From assembly GCA_964648005.1 (NCBI GenBank), contig CAZYKR010000112.1, forward strand, positions 1-12,996: a stretch of 12,996 nt of DNA, given 5' to 3'. A program made the translations under genes and the position numbers. The notes beneath the pieces are model-generated. The model was not told the origin of the DNA. It searched no databases and was given only the letters and a program-made list of their open reading frames with translations. Positions 1 to 5,944 of this stretch are shown piece after piece (within the stretch, counting starts at the first letter, position 1; every line of letters starts with the position of its first letter). This DNA is from JAGQTE01 sp964648005. GTDB taxonomy: Bacteria; Actinomycetota; Acidimicrobiia; Acidimicrobiales; Acidimicrobilacustridaceae.

Positions 1-418
1 GGGCCCGCTCGAGCGCCTCGATCGGCGTCGCGTCGAGGAAGTGGAACGTGGTGTCGTCGAGGGTGAACGACGGGCGGGGGTGGTGGGTCAGCACGAACAC
101 CGGCGTGTGGAAGGGCGGCACGTCACCCCACCACCCCTGCCACTCGTGGTCCTCCCACGGACCGCGCTGCGGCCCGAACTTGTTGCGCCCCATGATCTCG
201 GCGCCGATGTTGTTCGTGAAGTCGCGGGTGAAGTAGTCGTCGAGCCCCATCGTGCCGCCGCCGTCCTGACGGCCCGGCCAATGCGCCGTCGCCCCCGCCC
301 ACGCCGCCAGCTGCGACGGGTCGGCGTGACCGAACGGCCGCTCGAGCGATTGGCCCTCGCCCGAGCCGAACCCGTCGCTCGACACCATGAAGTTCTGGAC
401 GCGCAGCAGTTGGCCCAT
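1..418 (-). CDS. Dihydrofolate reductase family protein (RibD C-terminal-like), 3' end outside window
   Basis: The reading frame starts at ATG 418 and stays open to the left edge, so about 139 residues are visible and the C-terminus is missing. The start MGQLLRVQNFMVSSDGFGSG and the later segment with NNIGAEIMGRNKFGP, PPFHTPVFVLTHHPR and TFHFLD match the general layout of RibD_C / dihydrofolate-reductase-like proteins: an N-terminal beta strand with a substrate loop, then a GRxxF helix and an FVLTH strand. Members of this family are NADPH-dependent reductases, but most are unassigned and the substrate cannot be read from sequence. A GAGGGAG ribosome site lies about 8 nt before the ATG and supports this start. 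It has the same orientation as the hydrolase gene upstream, with about 200 bp between, so it probably has its own promoter. Family assignment is fairly sure; specific activity is unknown. Confidence 0.85.
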   Translation of the reverse strand, partial: MGQLLRVQNFMVSSDGFGSGEGQSLERPFGHADPSQLAAWAGATAHWPGRQDGGGTMGLDDYFTRDFTNNIGAEIMGRNKFGPQRGPWEDHEWQGWWGDVPPFHTPVFVLTHHPRPSFTLDDTTFHFLDATPIEALERA

Positions 419-442
419 CGGTGGACTCCCTCGCTTCGGCAC

Positions 443-457
443 CGGTCGAATCGACCG
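443..457. promoter_or_regulatory. Inverted repeat upstream of the DHFR-like gene
   Basis: CGGTCGA-A-TCGACCG is a perfect 7-bp-arm inverted repeat that begins 25 bp upstream of the ATG at 418, where an operator could sit. TCGA-rich palindromes arise easily in such GC-rich DNA, so regulatory meaning is a guess. The remainder of the gap 419-619 shows only a 15-bp imperfect direct repeat (522-551) and no clear sigma-70 boxes. Confidence 0.3.
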
Positions 458-521
458 ACGCCACACCGGTTCGCCGACCAGTCTGGCGTCGAGCGTCCAC
501 GGCCGGTCAACTGGTCGCGCA

Positions 522-551
522 CGAAACGACCGTGCTCGGAACGACCGTGCA
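522..551. repeat. Two tandem 15-bp imperfect direct repeats
   Basis: CGAAACGACCGTGCT is followed immediately by CGGAACGACCGTGCA, 13 of 15 bases identical. The pair lies in the non-coding gap between the hydrolase stop (620) and the DHFR-like start (418). It could be a paired regulator site for the DHFR-like gene or a chance duplication. Nothing further supports a function. Confidence 0.4.
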
Positions 552-619
552 GATTCGGTCACATACGCACAGCATCTGCACGCTCGATGCGCCACACCCT
601 CGATGGTCGGCGGACGTGC

Positions 620-2120
620 CTAGGGCGTCGGGATCGGCTGGGGCGTGGTGCCTCGAGTCGCGCCCAGGGTCGAGCCNNNNNNNNNNNNNNNNNNNNNNNN
701 NNNNNNNNNNNNNNNNNNNNNNNNNNNNNNNNNNNNNNNNNNNNNNNNNNNNNNNNNNNNNNNNNNNNNNNNNNNNGGGCGGGGTCGAGCCGGGCGGGGT
801 CGAGCCGGGCGGGGTCGAGCCGGGCGGGGTCGAGCCGGGCGGGGTCATCGGCTCGATCGGCGGGATCGATCCGCACGTGTCAGCGGGCGTGGTGCCGGCC
901 ATGAGCTCGGCGAAGAACGGCAGCACCGCCGGCAGGGCGCGCCATCCGACCAGGCCGTGATCGATGTCGGCGTAGGTGTGGAACTGGACGTGCTCGCCGT
1001 CGGCGCACAGCTGCTGGACGTACTGCTCGGTCGTGGTCGGGACCACGAGCTTGTCTGCCTCACCCTGCGCGATCAGCACCGGCACCCCGATCGGTGACTG
1101 GCCGGCGGTGTTCTCCCGCAGCAGCGTCGCCCACGGTTCGATCGTCGTCGGATCACCGAGGAAGAAGTTGCCCACCAACGGCTCGCCGATGTCGTGGATC
1201 TCCTTGGACTGCGTCAGCAGGCAATACGGCACCATCGTGGGCAACGCCGCCCGAGCATCGGCGGTGAGCACGTTGTCGAGCGTCAGCCCGGGCGTCGTCG
1301 AGGCGTAGGCCTGCAGGTACGCGTCGAAGGCATACGCCCCGATGGTCACGCCGGAGATGTCGTCCATGTGGTCGACCATCAACGGCCCCAACTCGGCCGC
1401 CGGTGCTGCGGCCGCGACCCCGTGCACCTCGAGCTCGGGCGCGTACTCGCCGGCGATCTGCGCCGCGAACAGCACGGCTTGGCCACCCTGGGAATGTCCC
1501 CACAGCAACACGTCGGTGCCGGCACCGGCGTCGTCGCCGAGGTTGCGGGCGGCGCGCACCGCGTCGAGCACGTTGCGGCCTTCGGTCGAGCCGAGCAGGT
1601 AGCTGTTCGGGCCGTCCGCACCCATGCCCGAGTAGTCGGTGGCGGCGATCACGTAGCCGGCGTCGAGCAGCTCGTGCGAGCCCTCCATCAGCAGGAACGG
1701 ATCGGTCATCACCGACGGCCCGCACTGCGGCTGCGAGCCGGTCGTCGGGTGCGCCCACGACACGACGGGACGCCCACCTTCGGGTGCTGGGCCGTTGGGC
1801 ACGACCACGGTGCCGGACACACCGATGTCGTTGCCGTGCAGATCGGTCGAGTGGTACAGCACCCGCCACGCCGTGGCGCCGTTCGGGGCGCCGAGCAGGC
1901 GCTCGGACCGGATGATGTCGCCGGGTTGGCCCGCCGGCAGCGGGTCGGGCAACGACGAGAACGTGCCCTGGGTGCTGTGCTCGATCTCGTCCTCGACCGC
2001 CTGGCGAACCTGCTCTGCGCAGGCGGCGCTCGTCGCCCAGATGAGGGCGACCACGGCGAACAGCCCCACGTGGCGCCGGGGTCGTCGGTGCGCGGTCAGG
2101 CGGGCATTGCGTTCGGTCAC
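620..2120 (-). CDS. Secreted lipase-type alpha/beta hydrolase with PPGST-repeat tail, interrupted by an assembly gap
   Basis: The GTG start at 2120 is followed by a basic stretch (RRPRRH), a hydrophobic core (VGLFAVVALIWATSA) and an ACA-EQ site, a signal peptide for export. There is no good lipobox. The body resembles secretory lipases of the LIP type (Pfam Lipase 3 / PF03583 group). The nucleophile elbow is GHSQGG with Ser210; acid candidate Asp356 lies in GEADKLV and His388 in DIDHGL. Such enzymes hydrolyse acylglycerols or other esters outside the cell. After DTCGSIPPIEPMT the protein enters PPGST repeats, then 100 N. Downstream of the N run the remnant GGC TCG ACC (GST) continues in the repeat frame as LGATRGTTPQPIPTP and stops at TAG 622-620, which I take as the true end. 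GTG 2126 is an alternative start; neither has a clear ribosome site, so the gene may be leaderless. Confidence 0.82.
667..846. repeat. 15-bp tandem repeat encoding PPGST, with unresolved copy number
   Basis: The unit GGGCGGGGTCGAGCC is perfect four times at 777-836, with a partial unit at 837-846 and a partial unit (GGGTCGAGCC) at 667-676 on the far side of the N run. On the minus strand each unit encodes Pro-Pro-Gly-Ser-Thr, forming a flexible tail at the hydrolase C-terminus. Identical units explain why the assembler stopped here. Such tails may act as wall-spanning or spacer segments. Confidence 0.9.
677..776. other. Assembly gap of exactly 100 N
   Basis: The run is exactly 100 N, a common placeholder for a gap of unknown size. 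It sits inside a 15-bp repeat. Since 100 is a multiple of neither 15 nor 3, the written length breaks both repeat phase and reading frame. The true length is probably a multiple of 15. Confidence 0.97.
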
Positions 2121-2207
2121 CCGCACAGTGTGCCCAACGGCGCCAGCCGACTCCTGGTCGGGCGTCACCGCCAGTCCCTCACGACGACCGCTCGCTCCGA
2201 TGCTCGG

Positions 2208-2249
2208 TAGGATCCGCTCCGCCGACGGACAACAACTGCAGCAGGAGAA
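2208..2249 (+). promoter_or_regulatory. Candidate -10 box and ribosome binding site of the hemerythrin gene
   Basis: TAGGAT at 2208-2213 resembles an actinobacterial -10 element, and AGGAGAAGG (about 2243-2251) lies a few bases before ATG 2256. I see no convincing -35. The interval 2121-2255 is the shared divergent promoter region with the hydrolase gene and contains no CTAG palindrome, so hemerythrin is not evidently part of the regulon described for the globins. Confidence 0.45.
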
Positions 2250-2255
2250 GGACCG

Positions 2256-2960
2256 ATGACGACGACCGCCACCGACGACGGCCGGATCAAGGGGCCGCTC
2301 AAGACCTGGTACGACCTGCACGAGGCGCTCGGCCACGAGGCCGCCGGCATCGCCGCCGACGCGGAGGGCCTGACGCTCGACAAGCTGGCGGCCTTCGCGG
2401 CTCGGTTCTGGGCCTTCGACCGCGAGCTGCGAGCGCACTCCGAGGTGGAGGACGGGATCATGTTCCCGGCGATCGCCGCTCGCGGCGGCGCCATCGAGGC
2501 CGCCCTCGGCCAGCAGCACCGCGACGAGCAGCTCGCCGTATACGCGCTCGGCGCAGCGCTGCTGCATGCGAACGCCGAGCGCACCACCGATGCGCTGGCC
2601 GCGCTGGCCGACCCGGCCGCGGCGATGCGCGACGCGCTCGACGCCCACCTCGAGCTCGAGGAGTCGACGGCGCTGGTCCAGGTGGACGGCTTGTTCAGCG
2701 ACGACGAGCAGTCGGCGCTGTTTCGCACCATCATCTCCTCGCTGCCGCCCGACCCGCAGCTGCAGCCGTGGGTGACGTCCGCGCTCAGCCCCGACCACCT
2801 CGAGCTGCGGCTCCGCAACATCGCGTCGTCGATGCCGAAGTCGGCGCTCGCGGCCATGATGCGCCAGATCCACGATGGCGTCAGCGCAGAGACCTGGTCG
2901 GTGGTCGAGTCCCGCACGCCCGACCTCGCCGCCCTCGCGGTCGGCGACGGCGGGTCCTGA
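2256..2960 (+). CDS. Hemerythrin HHE cation-binding domain protein
   Basis: This 234-residue cytosolic protein has the histidine/carboxylate pattern of the hemerythrin fold: His22/His27 in LHEALGHE, His61-x3-Glu65 in AHSEVEDGIMFP, His88 in QQHRDEQ and His131-x3-Glu135 in AHLELEE. These would ligate a non-heme di-iron centre in a four-helix bundle within roughly residues 15-140. The last 90 residues are a helical extension without an obvious metal motif. Hemerythrin-like proteins bind O2 or act in iron, NO or peroxide stress; which applies here cannot be read. A strong ribosome site supports ATG 2256. It stands alone on the plus strand, divergent from the hydrolase and convergent with the ferredoxin operon, but the neighbourhood of globins and ferredoxin fits a diatomic-gas or redox role. 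Family call is firm; role is inference. Confidence 0.9.
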   Translation: MTTTATDDGRIKGPLKTWYDLHEALGHEAAGIAADAEGLTLDKLAAFAARFWAFDRELRAHSEVEDGIMFPAIAARGGAIEAALGQQHRDEQLAVYALGAALLHANAERTTDALAALADPAAAMRDALDAHLELEESTALVQVDGLFSDDEQSALFRTIISSLPPDPQLQPWVTSALSPDHLELRLRNIASSMPKSALAAMMRQIHDGVSAETWSVVESRTPDLAALAVGDGGS

Positions 2961-2974
2961 CCTACTCCCAGGTG

Positions 2975-3008
2975 AGCGGGGGCTCCCGCTGAAGCGGCGA
3001 GATCGCCG
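2975..3008. terminator. Two hairpins between convergent genes
   Basis: AGCGGG-GGCT-CCCGCT (2975-2990) is a perfect 6-bp stem with a 4-base loop. CGGCGA-GA-TCGCCG (2995-3008) is a perfect 6-bp inverted repeat with a very tight 2-base centre. They fill the 52 bp between the convergent stops of the hemerythrin gene (2960) and the membrane protein (3013), as expected for a bidirectional terminator. No T-tract follows, so the mechanism is uncertain. Confidence 0.5.
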
Positions 3009-3012
3009 ACGT

Positions 3013-3255
3013 TCATGCCTCGTCGACCCTGGCGTGGTGCAGGACCGCACCCATCATCCCGCCGAAGCCCGGTCCGCCCCAGAAGGCTGTGAACAGGCCG
3101 ATCCCGATCGCCGGGCCGACGCCGAGACCGAGCAGCAGCGTGGCGCCGGCGAAGAGCGAGAACACGGCGACGAAGCCCACGGTCGCGCCGACGACGAAGG
3201 CACGCACCAGGCCCGGGCGCTCGTCGGTGCCCGGCACGGCAGTGGTGGCGCTCAC
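3013..3255 (-). CDS. Small two-helix membrane protein
   Basis: An 80-residue protein that I do not recognise. Residues about 19-43 and 48-71 are hydrophobic and glycine-rich and should form two membrane helices joined by a very short turn at GLGVGP. The second runs into a WGGPGFGGMMGAVLHH segment. The start is GTG 3255, whose GTGA overlaps the ferredoxin stop, so translation is probably coupled and the two proteins belong to one operon. The pairing with a ferredoxin suggests a membrane anchor or partner for an electron-transfer reaction, but no redox ligand is visible except a possible His73/His74 pair. Real gene judged from the overlap and composition; function unknown. Confidence 0.75.
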   Translation of the reverse strand: MSATTAVPGTDERPGLVRAFVVGATVGFVAVFSLFAGATLLLGLGVGPAIGIGLFTAFWGGPGFGGMMGAVLHHARVDEA

Positions 3256-3491
3256 GGCAAGCCCCCTGACGCGTTGCCGGTCGTCGCCCGGTCGGCGCTT
3301 TGGTGCAGGACGCTGATGGCGTGGGCAGGACAGGCGGCGGCACCGAGGACCGCATCACGCTCGAGCTCGGGTGGGACGTCGAGCAGATGAAGGTCCAGGT
3401 ACCCCTCAGCGTCGAGTTGGTAGATGCTCGGCGCGAAGCGGCGACAGACGCCATGCCCCTCGCACAAGCCCGGGTGCACCTTGATCCGCAC
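3252..3491 (-). CDS. [3Fe-4S]-type ferredoxin
   Basis: A 79-residue electron carrier with the pattern Cys10-x2-His13-x2-Cys16 ... Cys54-Pro55 (CEGHGVC and ACP). This is the layout of small single-cluster ferredoxins in which the second cysteine of a [4Fe-4S] motif is replaced, here by His. In Actinomycetota these typically feed electrons to cytochromes P450, but no P450 is in this window. The start GTG 3491 is fixed by an AGGGGAG ribosome site just upstream. The stop overlaps the start of the small membrane protein, and the gene begins 24 bp after the truncated hemoglobin stop. A palindromic operator lies in that short gap. I infer it may reduce the globin or an unseen oxygenase, but only the cofactor type is well supported. 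Confidence 0.9.
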   Translation of the reverse strand: MRIKVHPGLCEGHGVCRRFAPSIYQLDAEGYLDLHLLDVPPELERDAVLGAAACPAHAISVLHQSADRATTGNASGGLP

Positions 3492-3503
3492 GCTCTCCCC
3501 TTT

Positions 3504-3521
3504 TTCTAGGCTTTGCTAGAA
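3504..3521. promoter_or_regulatory. Palindromic operator in front of ferredoxin (site 1)
   Basis: TTCTAG-GCTTTG-CTAGAA is an 18-bp palindrome with perfect 6-bp arms. It lies 12 bp before the ferredoxin GTG and overlaps the TAG stop of the truncated hemoglobin gene (3516-3518). It matches the sites at 3971-3986 and 6397-6418. A -10-like TAGATA on the minus strand (3529-3524) just upstream could give an internal promoter that the bound regulator would block. Confidence 0.75.
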
Positions 3522-3932
3522 CTTATCTACCTCGGACGGCGGGCGCCAGGTGGCGTCGAGGACGTGGCGTGCCAACACGGCACCGATCTGAGCCGCGTGG
3601 GTCTTGGCCGTGTCGGCGGTCGGTCCGACCCAGCGCCCGTCCACGGTCGTGGCCCACAGCTCGTACCACCGGTCGAGGTGCTCGACGCGCAGCGGCTCGA
3701 TGTCGTGGACCGCGCGATGCGCAGCCAGCAATGCGCTGCGCGAACCGGCCTCGCCGAACAGCACCCGACACCAGTAATCGATGAGCTTGGGGATGTGCTC
3801 ACCCCAATCCACCTCGGCGACCTCGGCGAAGACCGGCGCCAGCAGGTCGTCGAACACGACCTCCCGGTAGAAGGCCACAACGAGCTCATGGACGTCGGCG
3901 CGTCGGTCGATGTCATGATCGTCGGTCGGCAT
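3516..3932 (-). CDS. Group III truncated hemoglobin, copy 1
   Basis: A 138-residue cytosolic globin. The segment FYREVVFDDLLAPVF carries the B10 Tyr22 and CD1 Phe35. EHIPKLIDYWCRVLFG holds the probable E7 His46 and a conserved Trp54. The proximal haem ligand is most likely His76, 13 residues before Trp in DRW, as in other truncated globins. Length and the DLL-P-F / H-PKL-WC pattern fit group III (trHbP/Ctb class), whose roles are poorly known and often linked to NO or peroxide stress. GTG 3938 also opens the frame, but the GGAGG there serves as a ribosome site for ATG 3932, so I chose the ATG. It is the first gene of a minus-strand operon with ferredoxin and a membrane protein, under the operator at 3971-3986. 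Confidence 0.88.
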   Translation of the reverse strand: MPTDDHDIDRRADVHELVVAFYREVVFDDLLAPVFAEVAEVDWGEHIPKLIDYWCRVLFGEAGSRSALLAAHRAVHDIEPLRVEHLDRWYELWATTVDGRWVGPTADTAKTHAAQIGAVLARHVLDATWRPPSEVDKF

Positions 3933-3967
3933 GTCCACCTCCGCGCCGACAGCGAGCGCCGGGCGCT

Positions 3968-3987
3968 TATTCTAGTGTTCGCTAGAT
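3968..3987. promoter_or_regulatory. Divergent promoter with palindromic operator (site 2)
   Basis: TCTAG-TGTTCG-CTAGA (3971-3986) has perfect 5-bp arms and lies between truncated hemoglobin copy 1 (start 3932) and the CxxH gene (start 4006). A minus-strand -10-like TAGAAT (complement of 3969-3974) and a plus-strand TATTCT (3968-3973) overlap its left arm, so one bound dimer could block both directions. Confidence 0.75.
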
Positions 3988-4005
3988 TTCCGAAAGGAGG
4001 ATGCC

Positions 4006-4194
4006 ATGACCGTGAGCACGGAATCCACCGGTGGTCACCGACGGCACCCAACTGCCGACCCGGACGCCGCGGCGATCGACCCGGGATTCGGCGACGAGGG
4101 AGGCGACGCTCCGTGTTGGGCGCACGAGTTCGCCGACCCCGAGGTTTGCGACGATCACGCCCGTCCGGCCGCTGCACCCCCGGATCGCCATTAG
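4006..4194 (+). CDS. Small CxxH-x7-CxxH protein, unknown family
   Basis: A 62-residue acidic, Pro/Asp/Ala-rich protein that I do not recognise. Its notable part is a tandem motif: Cys37-Trp-Ala-His40, seven residues, then Cys48-Asp-Asp-His51. Two Cys and two His with matched spacing could bind Zn2+, Fe or Cu, or sense redox state. The rest (STESTGGHRRHPTADPDAAA) looks disordered. AAAGGAGG at 3993-4000 is an excellent ribosome site 5 nt before ATG 4006, so translation is likely. It is the first gene downstream of the operator at 3971-3986 and precedes the ClC and MarR genes by 26 bp, suggesting a shared transcript. It could be a sensor partner or metal chaperone of the regulator or globin; this is speculation. 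Confidence 0.75.
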   Translation: MTVSTESTGGHRRHPTADPDAAAIDPGFGDEGGDAPCWAHEFADPEVCDDHARPAAAPPDRH

Positions 4195-4220
4195 CTCGTA
4201 TCACGATCTATTGTTGCCGC

Positions 4221-5498
4221 GTGGACCGAGCTCGTACCGTCAAGCGATCCTGGCGCGACGCCGTTCGCACGGGGTGGTCGAACGCTTGCCGGCGGAGCGG
4301 ACTCGCCATCCCCGTCCTCGCCGTAGGCATCGGCGGCGGGTTGATCGGCGCCGCGTACCTCACCGGGTTGCGCGTGCTGACGGAGGTGATCGGCCCTGGC
4401 GAGCACAGCGTCGGGACCCAGGCGGCGATCCTGATCGGCGTCGGGGTGACGATCACCATCCTGGGACGATTCCTGGGTGACAGCGGCAGCGTCGAGCTGC
4501 TCGTCGACAACATCCACGTGCTCGGCGGCGCCGAGGACGTCCGTCAGGTCCGCTCCTTGCTGCCGACATCACTGCTGTGCGTCGCTGCCGGCGGGACGAT
4601 GGGTCCCGAAGCCCCCCTGGTGCAGGCGAGCGGTTCGTTCGGCACGTGGACCGCCCAGCGCTTCGGGCTCGACAGCGACACCATGCGCGTGCTGACGATC
4701 ACGGGCATGGCGGCAGGGTTCAGCGTCTTGTTCGGTGCGCCCCTCGGCGCGGCCCTGTTCGCGCTCGAGATCCTCCATCGGCGGGGCTTGCAGTACTACG
4801 AGGCACTCGTGCCTGCATCCGTCGGCGCGCTGATCGGGTTCGGGCTGAACGTCGCCCTGACCGGCCTCGGACTCGACCCGGTCTGGAGCCTTCCCGCCGC
4901 CGAGACGCTCACCGGCGGCGACCTGGCGTGGGGCCTCGTCTGTGGCGTGCTCGGCGCCGTCGGCGCCATGGCCTTCACTGCGGCGGTGGCCTGTGCCCGC
5001 CGTGCCGCGGCGCGGGTCCCCACCATCGCGTTGCCCGCGCTCGCGGGAGCGCTGCTGGCACTGCTGGCCTGGTGGTCGCCCTTCGCGCTGACCAACGGTG
5101 AGACCCAGGTCGACGCCGTCATCACCGGCGGCCTCACGGCAGGAGCGCTCGGGGTGGCCATCGCAGCGAAAGCCGCCGGCGTGCTCGTCACCCTCACCGG
5201 GCGATGGAAGGGCGGGTTCATCATTCCGCTGTTCTTCATCGGGTTCGCCGGCGGTCAGGCACTGCACGTCCTGGTGCCCTCGACCAACGCCACCGTGCTC
5301 ATGGTCAGCCTGGCCGTCGCGTTGTGCGTCGGCGTGACCAAGACGCCGCTCGGCTCGACGCTGGTCGTCACCGCCATGGCCGGCTTGGCCGTGCTCCCCA
5401 TGGCGCTCGCTGCCGCCGTCGTCGCACTCGTGCTGACGAGCCAAACTGCCGTCATCGAAACACAACGAGCCCGCTCGCCCGCAGGCGCCCGGTCATGA
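4221..5498 (+). CDS. ClC-family chloride channel/transporter
   Basis: A 425-residue integral membrane protein with the ClC core only (no CBS domains). Compared from memory with the E. coli ClC: DSGSVEL (87-93) aligns with GSGIPEI and keeps the central Ser (Ser88); GPEAPLVQ (128-135) aligns with GREGPTVQ and keeps the gating Glu (Glu130); GGFIIP (331-336) aligns with GGIFAP. In APLGAALFALEI the first Glu (183) is kept but the following proton-pathway Glu is Ile184, and the position of the pore Tyr is Gly388. The frame stays open far upstream through the truncated hemoglobin antisense strand, so the start must be internal. GTG 4221, 6 bases after a TATTGT -10-like box, gives the usual short basic N-terminus and may be leaderless. 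Its stop overlaps the MarR start (ATGA). Confidence 0.85.
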   Translation: MDRARTVKRSWRDAVRTGWSNACRRSGLAIPVLAVGIGGGLIGAAYLTGLRVLTEVIGPGEHSVGTQAAILIGVGVTITILGRFLGDSGSVELLVDNIHVLGGAEDVRQVRSLLPTSLLCVAAGGTMGPEAPLVQASGSFGTWTAQRFGLDSDTMRVLTITGMAAGFSVLFGAPLGAALFALEILHRRGLQYYEALVPASVGALIGFGLNVALTGLGLDPVWSLPAAETLTGGDLAWGLVCGVLGAVGAMAFTAAVACARRAAARVPTIALPALAGALLALLAWWSPFALTNGETQVDAVITGGLTAGALGVAIAAKAAGVLVTLTGRWKGGFIIPLFFIGFAGGQALHVLVPSTNATVLMVSLAVALCVGVTKTPLGSTLVVTAMAGLAVLPMALAAAVVALVLTSQTAVIETQRARSPAGARS

Positions 5499-5926
5499 CC
5501 GCCGGGGCCGGCGACGACCTCTCCGACCGGGACTACCGGCGACTGGCGGCGTTCCGCCACGCGCTACGGCTGTTCTTGAGGTTCTCCGAGGAGGCAGCGC
5601 GCGCCGAAGGCCTGACCCCCAACCAGCACCAACTCCTGCTCGCGGCGCGCGGCTGGCCCGGTCCCGACGCGCCGACGATCTCCGAGCTCGCGCACCAGCT
5701 CCAGCTCCGGGTGCACTCGACCGGCGAGCTGGTCCACAGAGCGGCGACGGCTGACCTGGTGGAGGTGACGGCCGATCCCAAGGACCACCGCCGCCAACAC
5801 GTCACGATCACCGCGGTCGGCCGCACCAGGCTGCGCTCGCTGTCGATGCAACACCGCGAGGAGCTACGCCGTTTCCGAGCGCACCTGGCCGACCTGCTGG
5901 ACATGCTGGACGACGATCCGACCTGA
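5495..5926 (+). CDS. MarR-family transcriptional regulator
   Basis: A 143-residue winged-helix regulator. Helix 1 (about 14-38) forms the dimer interface. LTPNQHQLLLAA (40-51) is the typical MarR segment. TISELAHQLQLRVHSTGELVHRA (61-83) is the helix-turn-helix, and TADPKDHRRQHVTIT (92-106) is the wing with its characteristic D-x-R-like core. It contains no cysteine, so thiol sensing of the OhrR kind is excluded and a ligand or a partner protein must give the signal. ATG 5495 overlaps the ClC stop by 4 bases, so the two are translationally coupled. MarR dimers bind 16-20 bp palindromes, the size of the three TCTAG-N6-CTAGA sites nearby, one of which lies at the head of this operon. Autoregulation is likely but inferred. 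Confidence 0.88.
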   Translation: MTAGAGDDLSDRDYRRLAAFRHALRLFLRFSEEAARAEGLTPNQHQLLLAARGWPGPDAPTISELAHQLQLRVHSTGELVHRAATADLVEVTADPKDHRRQHVTITAVGRTRLRSLSMQHREELRRFRAHLADLLDMLDDDPT

Positions 5927-5944
5927 GCAAGGCGCGAACCTCGC

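Noticed and set aside
507..619. Hydrolase continuing past the N run to a stop at 507
   Set aside because: It depends on the arbitrary 100-N length. The repeat-phase frame gives a stop at 620 instead.
2121..3454. Minus-strand open frames antisense to the hemerythrin gene, including an N-terminal extension of the hydrolase up to 3050
   Set aside because: The extension precedes a clear signal peptide at GTG 2120 and has low-complexity shadow composition. The hemerythrin ligand pattern on the plus strand is the real signal.
3252..3491. Ferredoxin as proof of a P450 operon
   Set aside because: No P450 or reductase gene occurs in the window. Only the cluster type can be claimed.
3513..4220. Upstream extension of the ClC frame
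   Set aside because: It is antisense to truncated hemoglobin copy 1 and overlaps the CxxH gene. ClC homology starts only after 4221.
4590..4620. Loss of the ClC gating Glu (Met127 in GTMGP aligned with GREGP)
   Set aside because: A better alignment uses the following VQ: GPEAPLVQ with GREGPTVQ, which puts Glu130 at the gating position.
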